Source of the DNA: Acidobacteriota bacterium | Lineage (GTDB): Bacteria; Acidobacteriota; Terriglobia; Terriglobales; Acidobacteriaceae | Reading direction: 5' to 3' | DNA length: 64,000 nt | Assembly (NCBI GenBank): GCA_021778845.1 | Contig: JAJYBU010000010.1 | Coordinates: 1 to 64,000 of the forward strand | Shown: positions 41,617 to 50,953 of the stretch, one piece after another | How positions within the stretch are numbered: position 1 is the stretch's first letter | Layout of the letters: each line of letters starts with the position of its first letter | Notes under the pieces: generated by a model | Seen by the model: only the letters and a program-made list of their open reading frames with translations | Databases searched by the model: none | Told to the model about the DNA's origin: nothing | Made by a program: the position numbers and the translations under genes

Positions 41617-42450
41617 TTAAGAGATTTCGAGGACGCTTTCGGAGTTGGAGGCGAGTTCGTGAGCGCGGGCGATGACCTTCTCGGCGATTGCGAGGAACTC
41701 CTTGCCGCGAGGGGTTGCGTCGCCGGCGAGGGCGGCGGGAAGGCCGCTGTCGCCTCCGGTGCGGACCTGGGGATCGAGGTCAACGGAGCCGAGGAAGGGG
41801 AGATTGAACTGCTTGGCGGTCTGCTGGGTTCCGCCGGCGCCGAAGACGTCGACGACGGTGCCATCGGGGAGGGTCATCTGGGACATGTTTTCGACCAGGC
41901 CGAGGACTTCGACATTGACCTGGTGGAACATCTCGAGGGCTTTGCGGGCGTCCTGCAGAGCGACGCTGGAGCCGGTGGAGACGATGATGGAGCCGGTGAG
42001 CGGGACAGTCTGGACGAGGGTGATGACGACGTCGCCGGTGCCTGGAGGCAGGTCGATGAGGAGGTAGTCGAGTTCACCCCAGGCGACCTGATGGAGGAAC
42101 TGGCGGATGATCTGGTGGAGCATGGGGCCGCGCATCGTCATGGGCTTGTCGCCGGGGGAGATGAGGCCGATGGAGATGAACTTGACGCCGTGGGCGAGGA
42201 TGGGCTCCATCTGATTTTCGTTGACGATGGTGGGCTGGCGCGTGGAGCCGAGCATGGTTGGGACGTTGGGGCCGTAGATGTCGGCGTCGATGAGGCCGAC
42301 GCGGTGGCCGAGCTTGGCGAGCGAGACGGCGAGGTTGACGGCGACGGTGGTCTTGCCGACCCCGCCTTTGCCGGAGCCGATGGCGATGATGTGCTGGATG
42401 CCTGGGAGGCGTTGCGGGCCTTGCGGTACTGCTGGATTTGCGTGGGACAT
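41617..42450 (-). CDS. apbC: Mrp/ApbC family iron-sulfur carrier ATPase
   Basis: 277 residues. A P-loop NTPase with the deviant Walker A IAIGSGKGGVGKTTVAVNLA, the second motif DADIYGPNVPTML, LDYLLIDLPPGTGD and the late Cys-poor tail. It belongs to the Nbp35/Mrp family, which moves Fe-S clusters between scaffold and target proteins. The usual N-terminal DUF59 domain is missing, so it is a short form. Start ATG 42450 behind GAGG. Upstream of hrcA, possibly in the same operon. Confidence 0.9.
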   Translation of the reverse strand: MSHANPAVPQGPQRLPGIQHIIAIGSGKGGVGKTTVAVNLAVSLAKLGHRVGLIDADIYGPNVPTMLGSTRQPTIVNENQMEPILAHGVKFISIGLISPGDKPMTMRGPMLHQIIRQFLHQVAWGELDYLLIDLPPGTGDVVITLVQTVPLTGSIIVSTGSSVALQDARKALEMFHQVNVEVLGLVENMSQMTLPDGTVVDVFGAGGTQQTAKQFNLPFLGSVDLDPQVRTGGDSGLPAALAGDATPRGKEFLAIAEKVIARAHELASNSESVLEIS

Positions 42451-42503
42451 TAGAACCTCGTCGTAAAGATGCTGGTTGTGGGCAGGAAGTTGAAGGCTAG
42501 GGG

Positions 42504-43025
42504 CTAGAGATGCCACTCGGGGGCGAGGATGCTGCGACGTTCTCTTTTGCGCTGGACCTCGGCGTAGCGGAGTTCGCGGCGGTGGCCTGCGTCTTCGTAA
42601 CGGCGGATCTGGTGTTCGGTTTCGGGGACGATCTGCGGGACTTCGATGGGTTGTCCGTTGACGTCGACGGCGACGTAGGTGAGGTAGGCGGTGGATACGT
42701 GACGGAGGGTCTGCGCTCGGAAGTCTTCGACCATGGCGCGGACGCCGATCTCCATGGAGGTGCGGAAGGCGCGGTTGACACTGGACTTGAGGATGAGCAG
42801 GTCGCCGACATGGACGGGGGCGACGAAGTCGAGGTGATCCATGGAGGCGGTGATGGTGAAGGCACGCGCATGGCGGCTGGCGGCGGTGGCCCCGACCAGA
42901 TCGATGAACTGCATCAGGCGGCCGCCGAAGAGGTTGCCGAGGGCGTTGGCGTCGGCGGGAAAGACGATCTCGCTGCGCTCGGACTGGGAGGCGCAGACGG
43001 GGCTGGCTTTGGGGCGTTCGGTCAT
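42504..43025 (-). CDS. Acyl-CoA thioesterase (hotdog fold)
   Basis: 173 residues. A single hotdog domain with FPADANALGNLFGGRLMQFI and ITASMDHLDFVAPVHVGDLL, where the Asp of the thioesterase family is expected. Such enzymes hydrolyse acyl-CoA to free acid and CoA. Start ATG 43025 behind GGAAGA. It ends 53 bp before mrp, so co-transcription is possible. The C-terminus is basic and charged (RRELRYAEVQRKRERRS). Chain-length preference is not readable. Confidence 0.85.
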   Translation of the reverse strand: MTERPKASPVCASQSERSEIVFPADANALGNLFGGRLMQFIDLVGATAASRHARAFTITASMDHLDFVAPVHVGDLLILKSSVNRAFRTSMEIGVRAMVEDFRAQTLRHVSTAYLTYVAVDVNGQPIEVPQIVPETEHQIRRYEDAGHRRELRYAEVQRKRERRSILAPEWHL

Positions 43026-43098
43026 TCTTCCATTGTAATGGCGCTGCTGGCTGGCTGTCGGGCTTGCGCTGGGAGAGTGCGGGCGGCATTCTAGAGAG

Positions 43099-43407
43099 AT
43101 GGACAGGATTGGAATGCTGAGCGGGATTCTTGAGCAGAACCCGAAGGACGCGTTTGCGCGGTATGGACTGGCGATGGCATTTGCTGCCGAGGGCAAGATG
43201 GACGAGGCGCTGCGCGAGTTTGCCACGACGACGGAATATAACCCGGACTATGTGCCCGCATACCAGATGGCGGCGCAGACGCTGATAAAGGCGGGACGAA
43301 TGGATGAGGCGCGGGCGCGGTTACAGGCGGGGTTGGCGGCATGCGAACGCACGGGAAATGCCCATGCCGCGAGCGAGATGCAGGGGATGGTGGAGGAGTT
43401 GGGATAG
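43099..43407 (+). CDS. Small tetratricopeptide-repeat protein
   Basis: 102 residues, start ATG 43099. Two to three TPR helices are visible: DAFARYGLAMAFAAEGKMDEALREF and PAYQMAAQTLIKAGRMDEARARLQ, with Ala, Gly and Ala in the usual packing positions. No other domain. It is the only plus-strand gene here, divergent from the thioesterase and convergent with ribE. It probably acts as a protein-protein adaptor; the partner is unknown. Confidence 0.75.
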   Translation: MDRIGMLSGILEQNPKDAFARYGLAMAFAAEGKMDEALREFATTTEYNPDYVPAYQMAAQTLIKAGRMDEARARLQAGLAACERTGNAHAASEMQGMVEELG

Positions 43408-43430
43408 AGAGTGGTGTGGCGCGAGCTTAC

Positions 43431-44099
43431 TTAATAGCCGTTGGCGAGAATGTAGGCGGGGGTGAGCCAGTCTTCCTGCGAACGGGCGCGCTGGGCGGCA
43501 GCGTATTTAGCGAGGACATCGGTCTCGAGGTTGACGGGAGAGCCCGGGGCGAGGGTGTGCAGGTTGGTGGATTTATAGGTGTGTGGGATGATGGCGACTT
43601 CGATGCGCGGCAGGTCTGAGTTGCTGAGGTCGGCGTGCGCGATGGTGAGGCTGATGCCGTCGATGGTGATGGAGCCTTGAGGGACGACCTGGGTGGAGAG
43701 TTGCGGTGGGAGTGCGATGGTGAGACGCCAGTCAGTGGTGTCGAGGCTGGGGTGGAGCGGCAGGAGTGAGATGAGAGTGCCGGTGGCGTCGACGTGACCC
43801 TGGACGACGTGGCCGCCGAGGGGAGAGCCGGCGGGAGTGGGGAGTTCGAGGTTGACGGTGGCGCCGGGGGAGAGCGACGAGAGGGTGGTGCGGGTGAAGG
43901 TCTCAGTGGCGAGATCGGCGGCGAAGTGGGTGGGGTCGGCGACGGGGATGGCGGTGAGGCAGACGCCGTTGACGGCGATGCTGTCGCCGGTGTGCCAGCG
44001 GCCGGTGAGTGCGGGTGCGGCGAGGGTGAGGCGCGTGGCTCCGGAGGTAGGTGTGAGCGAGATGACGGTGCCAGTGGCTTCGATGAGTCCGGTGAACAT
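43431..44099 (-). CDS. ribE: Riboflavin synthase, alpha subunit
   Basis: 222 residues. It converts two 6,7-dimethyl-8-ribityllumazine into riboflavin. Two tandem lumazine-binding domains are visible, each with a start like MFTGLIEATGTVISL (repeated as HVVQGHVDATGTLISLL), GDSIAVNGVCLT and ITIDGISLTIAH. Start ATG 44099. It lies 18 bp after ribD, with which it is co-transcribed. No FMN-riboswitch sequence was recognised upstream of ribD. Confidence 0.94.
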   Translation of the reverse strand: MFTGLIEATGTVISLTPTSGATRLTLAAPALTGRWHTGDSIAVNGVCLTAIPVADPTHFAADLATETFTRTTLSSLSPGATVNLELPTPAGSPLGGHVVQGHVDATGTLISLLPLHPSLDTTDWRLTIALPPQLSTQVVPQGSITIDGISLTIAHADLSNSDLPRIEVAIIPHTYKSTNLHTLAPGSPVNLETDVLAKYAAAQRARSQEDWLTPAYILANGY

Positions 44100-44117
44100 A
44101 GATATAGGGTACAGCGA

Positions 44118-45308
44118 TCAGGGAGTGGAGATGTTGGCCCAGGGATCGTGGAGGTATCCGGTGATGCGGACGTCTTCGGCGTAGGGTGTGAGATCTGAGG
44201 GGAAGGGGATGCGTGTGGTTTGGGTGAGGCGCTGTTGCAGCGCGTAGGGGGAGTCGAAGTTGGCGGCGAAGGGAACGGCGTCCAGGCCGAGTTCGCGCTC
44301 GGCGTAGTAGAGTACGAGCTTGTCGACCAGGTTGGCGCGGAGGAGGCTACCGTTAAGTGCGCTGCCGGCTTCGATGAGGATGCTGAGAATGTTGCGTCCG
44401 GCGAGTGTTGTGAGTAATGCGTTGAGGTCGAGGTGGCCGTTGGTTGCGGGGATGCGGAGAACTTTGGCGTTGCGGGAGATGAGGGCGCGCTCGCGATCGG
44501 CGGGTGCGGTTGTGGCGTCGGTGGAGCAGAGGATGAGGAGGTCGTCGGCTGCGCTGGTGAGGAGTGTGGAGTCGAGCGGCGTGCGGAGGGCGCTGTCGAG
44601 GATGATGCGCAGCAAGGGTCGGCGACGGGGGAGGCGGGTGCGGTCGGTGAGCGAGGGGTTGTCGGCGAGGATGGTGCCGATGCCGGTGAGGATGGCGTCG
44701 GAGGCGTGACGGAGGAGTTGTACGTCGGCACGCGCGGCGGCGCCGGTGAGCCAGTGGGGCGCGGCGGTGGTGCGGGTTGCGTGCGGTGGGGCTAGTTTGC
44801 CGTCGACCGAGAGCGCGGCCTTGAGGGTGATGAACGGGCGATGGTGCTGGATGAAGTGGGCGAAGGCGTCGTTGAGGCGGCGGGCTTGCTGGGCGAGAGC
44901 GGATTGGGGGTCGGCGAGTGCTACTTCGATGTTGGCATCGCGGAGTTTGGCGAGGCCCTGGCCGCTGACGAGCGGGTTGGGATCGATGGTGGCGACGACA
45001 CAGCGGGCGATGCCGGCGGCGATGAGGGCATCGGAGCAGGGACCGGTGCGGCCGTGATGGGAGCAGGGTTCGAGAGTGACGTAGGCGGTGGCGCCGCGGA
45101 CGTTGCGACCGAGTGCGGCGGCTTGCTTGAGTGCGGCAATCTCGGCGTGGTCGCGAGCGTCGTAGAGGTGTGCTCCCTCGCCGAGGATCGTGTCGTCACG
45201 GGTGAGGACGCAGCCAACGGTGGGATTGGGCGAGGCGAAGGCTGCGGCATCGCGCGCGAGCGTTAGAGCACGGTTAAGGTGAAGCTCGTCCTGTGGCGTG
45301 AGTGACAT
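44118..45308 (-). CDS. ribD: Bifunctional riboflavin deaminase-reductase
   Basis: 396 residues. The N-terminal cytidine deaminase-like domain has the zinc motifs RDHAEIAAL and VTLEPCSHHGRTGPCSDAL; the C-terminal reductase domain (from about 160) starts RPFITLKAALSVDGKLA, with LTGAAARADVQLLRHASDAILTGIGT. It performs steps two and three of riboflavin synthesis. Start ATG 45308. The GTP cyclohydrolase and lumazine synthase genes are not in the window. Confidence 0.94.
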   Translation of the reverse strand: MSLTPQDELHLNRALTLARDAAAFASPNPTVGCVLTRDDTILGEGAHLYDARDHAEIAALKQAAALGRNVRGATAYVTLEPCSHHGRTGPCSDALIAAGIARCVVATIDPNPLVSGQGLAKLRDANIEVALADPQSALAQQARRLNDAFAHFIQHHRPFITLKAALSVDGKLAPPHATRTTAAPHWLTGAAARADVQLLRHASDAILTGIGTILADNPSLTDRTRLPRRRPLLRIILDSALRTPLDSTLLTSAADDLLILCSTDATTAPADRERALISRNAKVLRIPATNGHLDLNALLTTLAGRNILSILIEAGSALNGSLLRANLVDKLVLYYAERELGLDAVPFAANFDSPYALQQRLTQTTRIPFPSDLTPYAEDVRITGYLHDPWANISTP

Positions 45309-45397
45309 GCAGAGTTCAGGATAGCCGGTGTTCCTCTATCGCACCCAGGCGTGATGAAGTCACGCATGAGTGGGCATCCGAATTTCGCGGTGGCGCG

Positions 45398-46372
45398 CTA
45401 GTCGAGGAGAGAGTCGACGAAGGCTGCGGGGTCGAAGGGGAGGATGTCTTCGAGCTTCTCGCCGACGCCGGCGAAGCGAACGGGCAGGCCGAGCTCGTGG
45501 GCGATGGCGACGACGATGCCGCCCCTGGCGCTGCCGTCGAGCTTGGTGAGGACGATGCCGGTGACGTGGGCGGCTTCGGTGAAGAGCCGCGCCTGCTGCA
45601 GTCCGTTTTGGCCGGTGGTGGCGTCGATGACGAGGAGAGTTTGATGCGGTGCGCCAGGGACGAGGCGCTCGGCGGTGCGGCGCATCTTGTCGAGCTCCTT
45701 CATGAGGTCTGTCTTGGTGTGGAGGCGGCCAGCGGTGTCGACCAGCAGAACTCCGATGGAGCGGGCTTTGGCGGCGGTAAGGGCGTCGAAGAGCGCAGCG
45801 GAGGGGTCGCCGCCCTGACGGGTCCTGATCAGATCGACGTTGGAGCGTTGAGCCCAGACTTCAAGTTGCTCGATGGCGGCGGCGCGGAAGGTGTCGGCTG
45901 CGCAGAGCAGGACGGTCCTGCCTTCACGGCGATAGAGTGCGGCGAGCTTGCCGCTGGTGGTGGTCTTTCCAGTGCCATTGACGCCGACCATCATGATGAC
46001 TTCGGGTGGAGCCGTTGGATGGGCGACAGGCGTGTCTACTGAATGCAAGATGCGGAGGATTTCGGCTTTGAGGAGGGACTTGAGTTGGGAGCCGTCGGAG
46101 ATACCGTGGCGGAGGGCTCGGTCGCGCAGGTTGGTGATGATCTCGTTGGTAGTGGTGGAGCCTATGTCGCATGCGAGGAGAGCGAGCTCCAGGTCGTCGA
46201 GCGAGGCGACGTCGACCTCGCGGGTGAGCGCGACGACGGACGCGAGGGAATTGGAGAGCGATTCGCGGGTGCGGGTGACCGCCTGCTTCATGCGGTCGAA
46301 GAGGCCGCGCGGTTGCTGGGGTTCGAGGTCGGGGGCTGGGGTGTCGCGCTTGCCGAAGATTGAAAAGGCCAT
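45398..46372 (-). CDS. ftsY: Signal recognition particle receptor FtsY
   Basis: 324 residues. The N domain (about 20-110) is followed by the GTPase G domain: G1 [15 protein letters not shown], the insert-box region [16 protein letters not shown]3 [28 protein letters not shown] as G4 and the closing [22 protein letters not shown]. It docks the SRP-ribosome complex at the membrane. The acidic A domain is short. Start ATG 46372; gpsA lies 27 bp upstream. The SRP RNA itself is at 60879-60978 in this window. Confidence 0.95.
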   Translation of the reverse strand: MAFSIFGKRDTPAPDLEPQQPRGLFDRMKQAVTRTRESLSNSLASVVALTREVDVASLDDLELALLACDIGSTTTNEIITNLRDRALRHGISDGSQLKSLLKAEILRILHSVDTPVAHPTAPPEVIMMVGVNGTGKTTTSGKLAALYRREGRTVLLCAADTFRAAAIEQLEVWAQRSNVDLIRTRQGGDPSAALFDALTAAKARSIGVLLVDTAGRLHTKTDLMKELDKMRRTAERLVPGAPHQTLLVIDATTGQNGLQQARLFTEAAHVTGIVLTKLDGSARGGIVVAIAHELGLPVRFAGVGEKLEDILPFDPAAFVDSLLD

Positions 46373-46399
46373 CGCGTTCTAGTTTAGCGGAGCGCGGGA

Positions 46400-47395
46400 T
46401 TACTCGGTGCGGCCGGGACGGGACATGAGGTCGCGGATGGCGTCGAGTGGGGGCTTTTGCTGGTGAAGGATGGCGGCCATCTGCTCGGTGATGGGCATCT
46501 CTACGCCGTAGCGGCGGGCGAGGCCGAGGGCCGCGGTGGTGGTGAGGACACCTTCGGCCACCTTGCCGTTGAGACCGGCGATGATGGCGTCGAGCTTGCG
46601 GCCCTTACCGAGTTCGACGCCGACGGTGCGGTTGCGCGAGAGGCCGCCGGTGCAGGTGAGGACGAGGTCGCCGATGCCGGAGAGTCCGGACATGGTCTCG
46701 CGGCGGCCACCGCAGGCCATGGTGAGACGCGTAATCTCGGCGATGCCGCGGGTGATGAGAGCGGCCGTGGCGTTGTTGCCGAGTTCAAGGCCGGTGACGA
46801 CGCCGGCGGCGAGGGCGATGACGTTCTTGAGCGCGCCGCCGAGTTCGGTGCCGATGACGTCTTCGTTGCGGTAGGCGCGAAGGGAGGCGGAGCTGAAGTC
46901 GTCTTGCAGCGACTTGCCGAGGGCGGGGTCGTCGATGGCCAGAGTGATGGCGGTGGGCATGGCGGCGGCGACCTCCTGTGCGAAGGATGGACCGCCGAGC
47001 GTGCCGATGGGGTTGGAGGGAGCGTACTCGAAGATGATCTGCGACATGCGCAGGAAGGTCTTCTCCTCGATGCCTTTGCTGGCCGAGAGCAGGATCTGCC
47101 GCGGGTTGAGCATGGGGGCGATCTGCTGCATGATCGAGCGCAGGGCCTGAGAGGGCGTGACGCAGAGGATGATGTCCGCGCCGGCGATGGCGTGGCTGAG
47201 ATTGTGCGTGATCTGGACGTCGGCGGGAAGGATGAAGCCGGGAAGATAGCGGGTGTTCTCGCCAGTGTCGGCGAGCTGGCGGGCGTGGTCGGGCGAGTGG
47301 GCCCAGAGACTGAGTCTGTGACCGTTGCGACTGGCGAGAGAGACGGTGAGCGCGGTTCCCCAGGCTCCTGCACCGATGACGGCGATACGGCTCAT
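46400..47395 (-). CDS. gpsA: Glycerol-3-phosphate dehydrogenase [NAD(P)+]
   Basis: 331 residues. It reduces dihydroxyacetone phosphate to sn-glycerol-3-phosphate for lipids. The dinucleotide-binding GAGAWGTAL is at the start, the catalytic Lys in ELGGALKNVIALAAG, the second Lys in LSASKGIEEKTF, and LSGIGDLVLTCTGGLSRNR near the C-terminal domain. Start ATG 47395 overlaps the plsY stop by 4 bp (ATGA). Adjacent plsY acylates its product, so the two form one pathway unit. Confidence 0.95.
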   Translation of the reverse strand: MSRIAVIGAGAWGTALTVSLASRNGHRLSLWAHSPDHARQLADTGENTRYLPGFILPADVQITHNLSHAIAGADIILCVTPSQALRSIMQQIAPMLNPRQILLSASKGIEEKTFLRMSQIIFEYAPSNPIGTLGGPSFAQEVAAAMPTAITLAIDDPALGKSLQDDFSSASLRAYRNEDVIGTELGGALKNVIALAAGVVTGLELGNNATAALITRGIAEITRLTMACGGRRETMSGLSGIGDLVLTCTGGLSRNRTVGVELGKGRKLDAIIAGLNGKVAEGVLTTTAALGLARRYGVEMPITEQMAAILHQQKPPLDAIRDLMSRPGRTE

Positions 47396-48039
47396 GCGGC
47401 CCCCTTCATGTGGTTCGATGTGTTGTTCTTGTTGGTGCCGAAGCGGCTTTCGGTGCCATGCAGCAGGCGCACAATGTTGGCGTGGTGCTTGAGGATGCTG
47501 AGCAGTGAGATGAAGCTTAGGCCAGCCAGCAGTGCGGTGGAACGGTGAGGGACCAGCAACAGGGCGAAGATCGGGATGGAGACGGCGGCGAGGACCGAGC
47601 CTAGAGAGACCAGGCGCGTAGTCGCAACGATGAGAGCAAAGATGCCGACGGCGGCGAGTGCAACCAGTGGCACCAGAGCGAGGAAGACCCCCAGCGCGGT
47701 TGCGATACCTTTGCCACCGCGAAAGTGCAGCCACACGGGAAAGACGTGGCCGAGAACGGCAGCGACGGCAGCGGCGACGGCCAGGGTCGAGGGACCGTGG
47801 CCGGTGGCGGGCGCAAGATGTGCGGCGATAAGGACGGCTACATAACCTTTGAGGGCGTCGAAGAGCAGGGTGAGGAGACCGAGGCCGCTGCCGCCAGCGC
47901 GCGCGACGTTGGTTGCGCCGATGTTGCCACTGCCGGTCTCGCGGACGTCTTCCTTGCGGAAGATGCGGACGAGCAGATAGCCGAACGGAATCGATCCGAG
48001 GAGATAGGCCAGTGCCAGAGTGAGTAGCCAGAGAGTCAT
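47392..48039 (-). CDS. plsY: Acyl-phosphate:glycerol-3-phosphate acyltransferase
   Basis: 215 residues with five membrane helices. Family motifs are LGSIPFGYLL, GSGNIGATNVARAGG, and GKGIATALGVFLAL, the last two forming the phosphate-binding loops. It makes lysophosphatidic acid from acyl-phosphate and glycerol-3-phosphate. Start ATG 48039. It is 30 bp after cinA and overlaps gpsA, whose product is its substrate. Confidence 0.95.
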   Translation of the reverse strand: MTLWLLTLALAYLLGSIPFGYLLVRIFRKEDVRETGSGNIGATNVARAGGSGLGLLTLLFDALKGYVAVLIAAHLAPATGHGPSTLAVAAAVAAVLGHVFPVWLHFRGGKGIATALGVFLALVPLVALAAVGIFALIVATTRLVSLGSVLAAVSIPIFALLLVPHRSTALLAGLSFISLLSILKHHANIVRLLHGTESRFGTNKNNTSNHMKGAA

Positions 48040-48069
48040 AAGGTTCGTTGTTGAGTTTAGCAGTGAGAG

Positions 48070-49323
48070 TTACTGGAGGTAACGACGAAGCAATTCGAGG
48101 GCGTGCTGCGTGGCCCAGAGGCGGATGCGGTCGCGGTCGCCGGTGAGGTGGAGTTCCTTGACCTGGGTGTCTTCACCGTCGGTGAGGGCGATGTAGACGA
48201 GGCCGACGGGCTTGGAGGCGTCGGGGCCGCGGGGGGCGGTGGGGCCGGCGCTGCCAGTGATGCTGAGGGCGAGAGAGCTGCCGGTGCGGCGGCGGATGCC
48301 CTCGGCGAGGGCGCGGGCTACGGCATCGGAGACGGCGCCGTGCTCGTCGATGAGGTAGCAGGGTACGTCGGCGAGCGCAGTCTTGCTGCGGTCGGAGTAG
48401 GCAATGGCTCCGCCGAGGAAGACGCGGGAGCTGTTGGGGACGGCGGTGAGACGCTCGCCCAGCCAGCCGCCGGTGCAGCTCTCGGCGATGGCGAGGGTGC
48501 GGTGGCGAACGCCGAGCATGAGGAGGACGACTTCCTCGAGGGACTCTCCGTTGAGGGAGAAGATGTCGTCGCCCATCTCGCGGGCTACGGCGTCAGCGAC
48601 AGCTTCGACGCGGGCTTCGGCTTCGGCGATGGTGGGCTTGACGCAGAGGAAGTGGAGCTGGATCTCGGCGTGACCGGCGAGGATGGTGGTCTCGACGTCG
48701 GGGAACTGCTGGTAGATGGGCGCGGTGCGGGCGTCTACCTGGCTCTCGGGGATAAGGGCCATGCGCAGCATGCGGCGGGCGAGATGGTTCTGCGGGAGTG
48801 CGGCGGCCAGGCGCGGCTTGCACTCGGTGTCAAAGATGGGCTTGAGTTCGCGGGGCGGTCCGGGAAGCAGGGCTACGAGCTTGCGGTGTCCGTTGAAGGC
48901 GAGGTCGAGCCATTGGCCGGGGGCGCTGCCGTTGGGGTTGGGCAGGATGGTGGCGCCGGCGATTACGTCGGCCTGGCGGGCGTTGTTGGGTGGCATCGGC
49001 ATGTTGCGGGCGGAGAAGCGCTGGAGGAGGGCCTGGAGGAGGGCTTCGCTGCGCTGGAGCGGGAGTTTGAGGGCCTGGGCGCAGCACTCGCGGGTGAGGT
49101 CGTCAGCGGTTGGGCCGAGGCCGCCGGAGAGAAGGACGATGTCGGCGCGGGAGAGCGCGATGAGGATGGCCGAGACGAGGTGGTCGCGGTTGTCGCCGAC
49201 GATGGTCTTGAAGGCGACGGTGACGCCGAGGTCGTTGAGGCCGGCGGTGAGGTAGAGGGAGTTGGTGTCCTGACGGTGAGGCGTCAGCATCTCGGAACCG
49301 ACGGCGATGATCTCGGCTAGCAT
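48070..49323 (-). CDS. cinA: CinA family protein (ADP-ribose pyrophosphatase/NMN deamidase type)
   Basis: 417 residues, full length. The N-terminal MoCF-like domain (AEIIAVGSEMLTPHRQDTNS, LSGGLGPTADDLTRECCA) is followed by the C-terminal PncC domain with the reactive Ser in LAIAESCTGGWLGERLTA and ALSITGSAGPTAP. The two domains process NAD-derived nucleotides; some homologues are induced with competence. Start ATG 49323. It heads the operon cinA-plsY-gpsA-ftsY-ribD-ribE. Confidence 0.93.
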   Translation of the reverse strand: MLAEIIAVGSEMLTPHRQDTNSLYLTAGLNDLGVTVAFKTIVGDNRDHLVSAILIALSRADIVLLSGGLGPTADDLTRECCAQALKLPLQRSEALLQALLQRFSARNMPMPPNNARQADVIAGATILPNPNGSAPGQWLDLAFNGHRKLVALLPGPPRELKPIFDTECKPRLAAALPQNHLARRMLRMALIPESQVDARTAPIYQQFPDVETTILAGHAEIQLHFLCVKPTIAEAEARVEAVADAVAREMGDDIFSLNGESLEEVVLLMLGVRHRTLAIAESCTGGWLGERLTAVPNSSRVFLGGAIAYSDRSKTALADVPCYLIDEHGAVSDAVARALAEGIRRRTGSSLALSITGSAGPTAPRGPDASKPVGLVYIALTDGEDTQVKELHLTGDRDRIRLWATQHALELLRRYLQ

Positions 49324-49420
49324 AGGTGGTTCGATGGTAGCGCGAGCGGATGTTAATTCGCGTAATTAACGCGGTTGTGTGCGGCTAGAACCGATTGTCC
49401 TCAGGTGTAGTCGCCGGTTC

Positions 49421-49459
49421 AAGAAGCAGATTCCTCCGCTTCGCTGCGGAATGACAACC
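49421..49459. repeat. REP-like core upstream of cinA
   Basis: AAGAAGCAGATTCC, then TCCGCTTCGCTGCGGA with a 5-bp stem, and ATGACAACC. Same family as the cores at 2201-2230 and 6352-6381 but without hexamer arrays. Confidence 0.75.
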
Positions 49460-49474
49460 ATCAAAATGATTGCA

Positions 49475-50314
49475 CTAGACCTCAAAACGAACGGCTCTAT
49501 TGACCGCTGAAGGCTCGGCTAATTCGGCGGTGAGCAGAGGGGCGGGATTGAAGGCGGGCTGCTTGCGGCGGATGCGGGCGAGGTCGAGCTCGTAGCGGCG
49601 CATGGCGATGCCGATGCTGCCTTTGACGCGGGCGGCGAGTTCGGCGAGGAGGTCGCGGCCGTGGGTTGCGGCGTGGGCGGTGCGGTTGCGGAGGTCGGCC
49701 ATCTCGGAGTGGGCGAGGGCTTCGATCTCGGTGGCGAGGGCGAGGAGATGCTGCTCGGATTGGTCGATCTGGTGGGTGATGCGCTGGAGTTGGGCGGCGA
49801 GGGTGAGGTCGTCGCCGGAGTCGGTGGCGGGGTCGTAGCCGTTGAGCATGCGGTGGAGCATGGCGGCGTCGTCGCGGAGGAAGGCGGCGTTGGCCTGGGC
49901 CATGAGATGGGTGCGGTGACGCTCGTCGTGGGCGCTGCGGGCGCGGTCGGGGTGGATGCGCTTGGCGACGGCGCGGAAGAGGGCTTTGAGATCGAGGGCT
50001 GCGGGGTCGGGTTGCTGAGGCTCGGGTTCTGGCTCGGGTTCGGGGGCGAGGGTCTGGGGCTGAGATGGAGTTGGGTTGTGGAGTTCGGCGATGCGGTCTT
50101 CCCACTCGTCGAGCTGGATGTAGAGGACGCCGACCTGGCGGATGTAGCGGCCTTCGAAGCTGTTGAGTTGGGCGCGGAGATGGTCCAGTTCGGCTTCGCG
50201 GACGGCCAGCGCTGCGCGGAGAATGGCTAGTTCGGCTCGGCGGCGGAGAAGCTCGGCTTCTTCCGGCCTGGGCTGGCGGAAGATCGCGACGGGCTGGTGG
50301 CGCGGTGCTGGCAT
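49475..50314 (-). CDS. J-domain-like protein with coiled coil
   Basis: 279 residues. A helical, charged N-terminus (EAELLRRRAELAILRAALAV) runs into a Glu-Pro repeat linker (PEPEPEPEP), then a partial J domain with LFRAVAKRIHPDRARSAHDE, which holds the HPD motif, and further helices. It lacks Gly/Phe and zinc regions, so it is a specialised J protein (DnaJ-C type) that would recruit DnaK. Start ATG 50314. Single gene. The partner is unknown. Confidence 0.7.
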   Translation of the reverse strand: MPAPRHQPVAIFRQPRPEEAELLRRRAELAILRAALAVREAELDHLRAQLNSFEGRYIRQVGVLYIQLDEWEDRIAELHNPTPSQPQTLAPEPEPEPEPQQPDPAALDLKALFRAVAKRIHPDRARSAHDERHRTHLMAQANAAFLRDDAAMLHRMLNGYDPATDSGDDLTLAAQLQRITHQIDQSEQHLLALATEIEALAHSEMADLRNRTAHAATHGRDLLAELAARVKGSIGIAMRRYELDLARIRRKQPAFNPAPLLTAELAEPSAVNRAVRFEV

Positions 50315-50357
50315 GGGTTGATTTCATGATAGGGCAGATGGGATGGCCGCCCGTGTA

Positions 50358-50640
50358 CCCCCCCCCTCCCCCCCGGGGTACTTTTGCGTCTAAAGTCTTC
50401 GATTCAGGGGAGTTTGCGGAGGACTTATGGCAGTCTGTCTGCGGGATTTCTGGATAATGCTGGTGCCCGGGCAGGCAAAGAACGCCTGCCCGGGGCTCCG
50501 TCGTCGGTCCTGGTTGGTGTGGGAGGGGCTAATTAAATTGTACCGAGTGGGAGGGGTAACTATGCCAAGCGTGTTGAATAGAAATCGCCTGTGTTTATGG
50601 GGGGCTTGTGCTGGCTTGGGGGTTGTGGGGGGTTGACATG
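50358..50640. repeat. Poly-C interspersed element, copy 2
   Basis: C-run, T, C-run, then GGGGTACTTTTGCGTCTAAAG, a hairpin CCCGGGCAGGC/GCCTGCCCGGG (about 50466-50495), AACTATGCCAAG and a terminal GGGGGGTTGACATG. Blocks follow the order of copy 1 at 1484-1860. No coding potential recognised. Confidence 0.65.
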
Positions 50641-50711
50641 CGGTTTTTGGGCTGTTTTTTGAGGAAATTATTTTTGAGCGGGGCTTGTTCGGTGGGCGCG
50701 CGCTTCACGCG

Positions 50712-50808
50712 CGAGAAGCAGGTTCCTCGCTGCGCTCGGAATGACAGACAGAAGGGCAAGAGCAAGAGCAAGACAACGGCTAGGACAACGGCAGGAGCAG
50801 ATCCTGCC
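50712..50808. repeat. Composite repeat 3: REP-like core with degenerate array and hairpin
   Basis: Core GAGAAGCAGGTTCCTCGC, then TGCGCTCGGAATGACAGAC (50712-50748), a short AGGGCAAGAGCAAG array, ACAACGG units and a hairpin GGCAGGA/TCCTGCC (50790-50808). A worn version of the composites at 2148 and 6325. Confidence 0.65.
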
Positions 50809-50953
50809 AGGGCGGGGAGGGACGTGCGTGAATTTCCTGCGGGGGCGCGAAACCTTTGGCTGCAAAACGCGTCTCGTGAAGCATGGGACACTTGCGGCCA
50901 ATATTTATGGGATACTTGCTCCCGATGGATTAGTTGAACGTATGGAGGGTGCC

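Noticed and set aside
44118-45397. FMN riboswitch ahead of ribD
   Set aside because: The 89-bp gap to ftsY is too short and has no RFN-like sequence.
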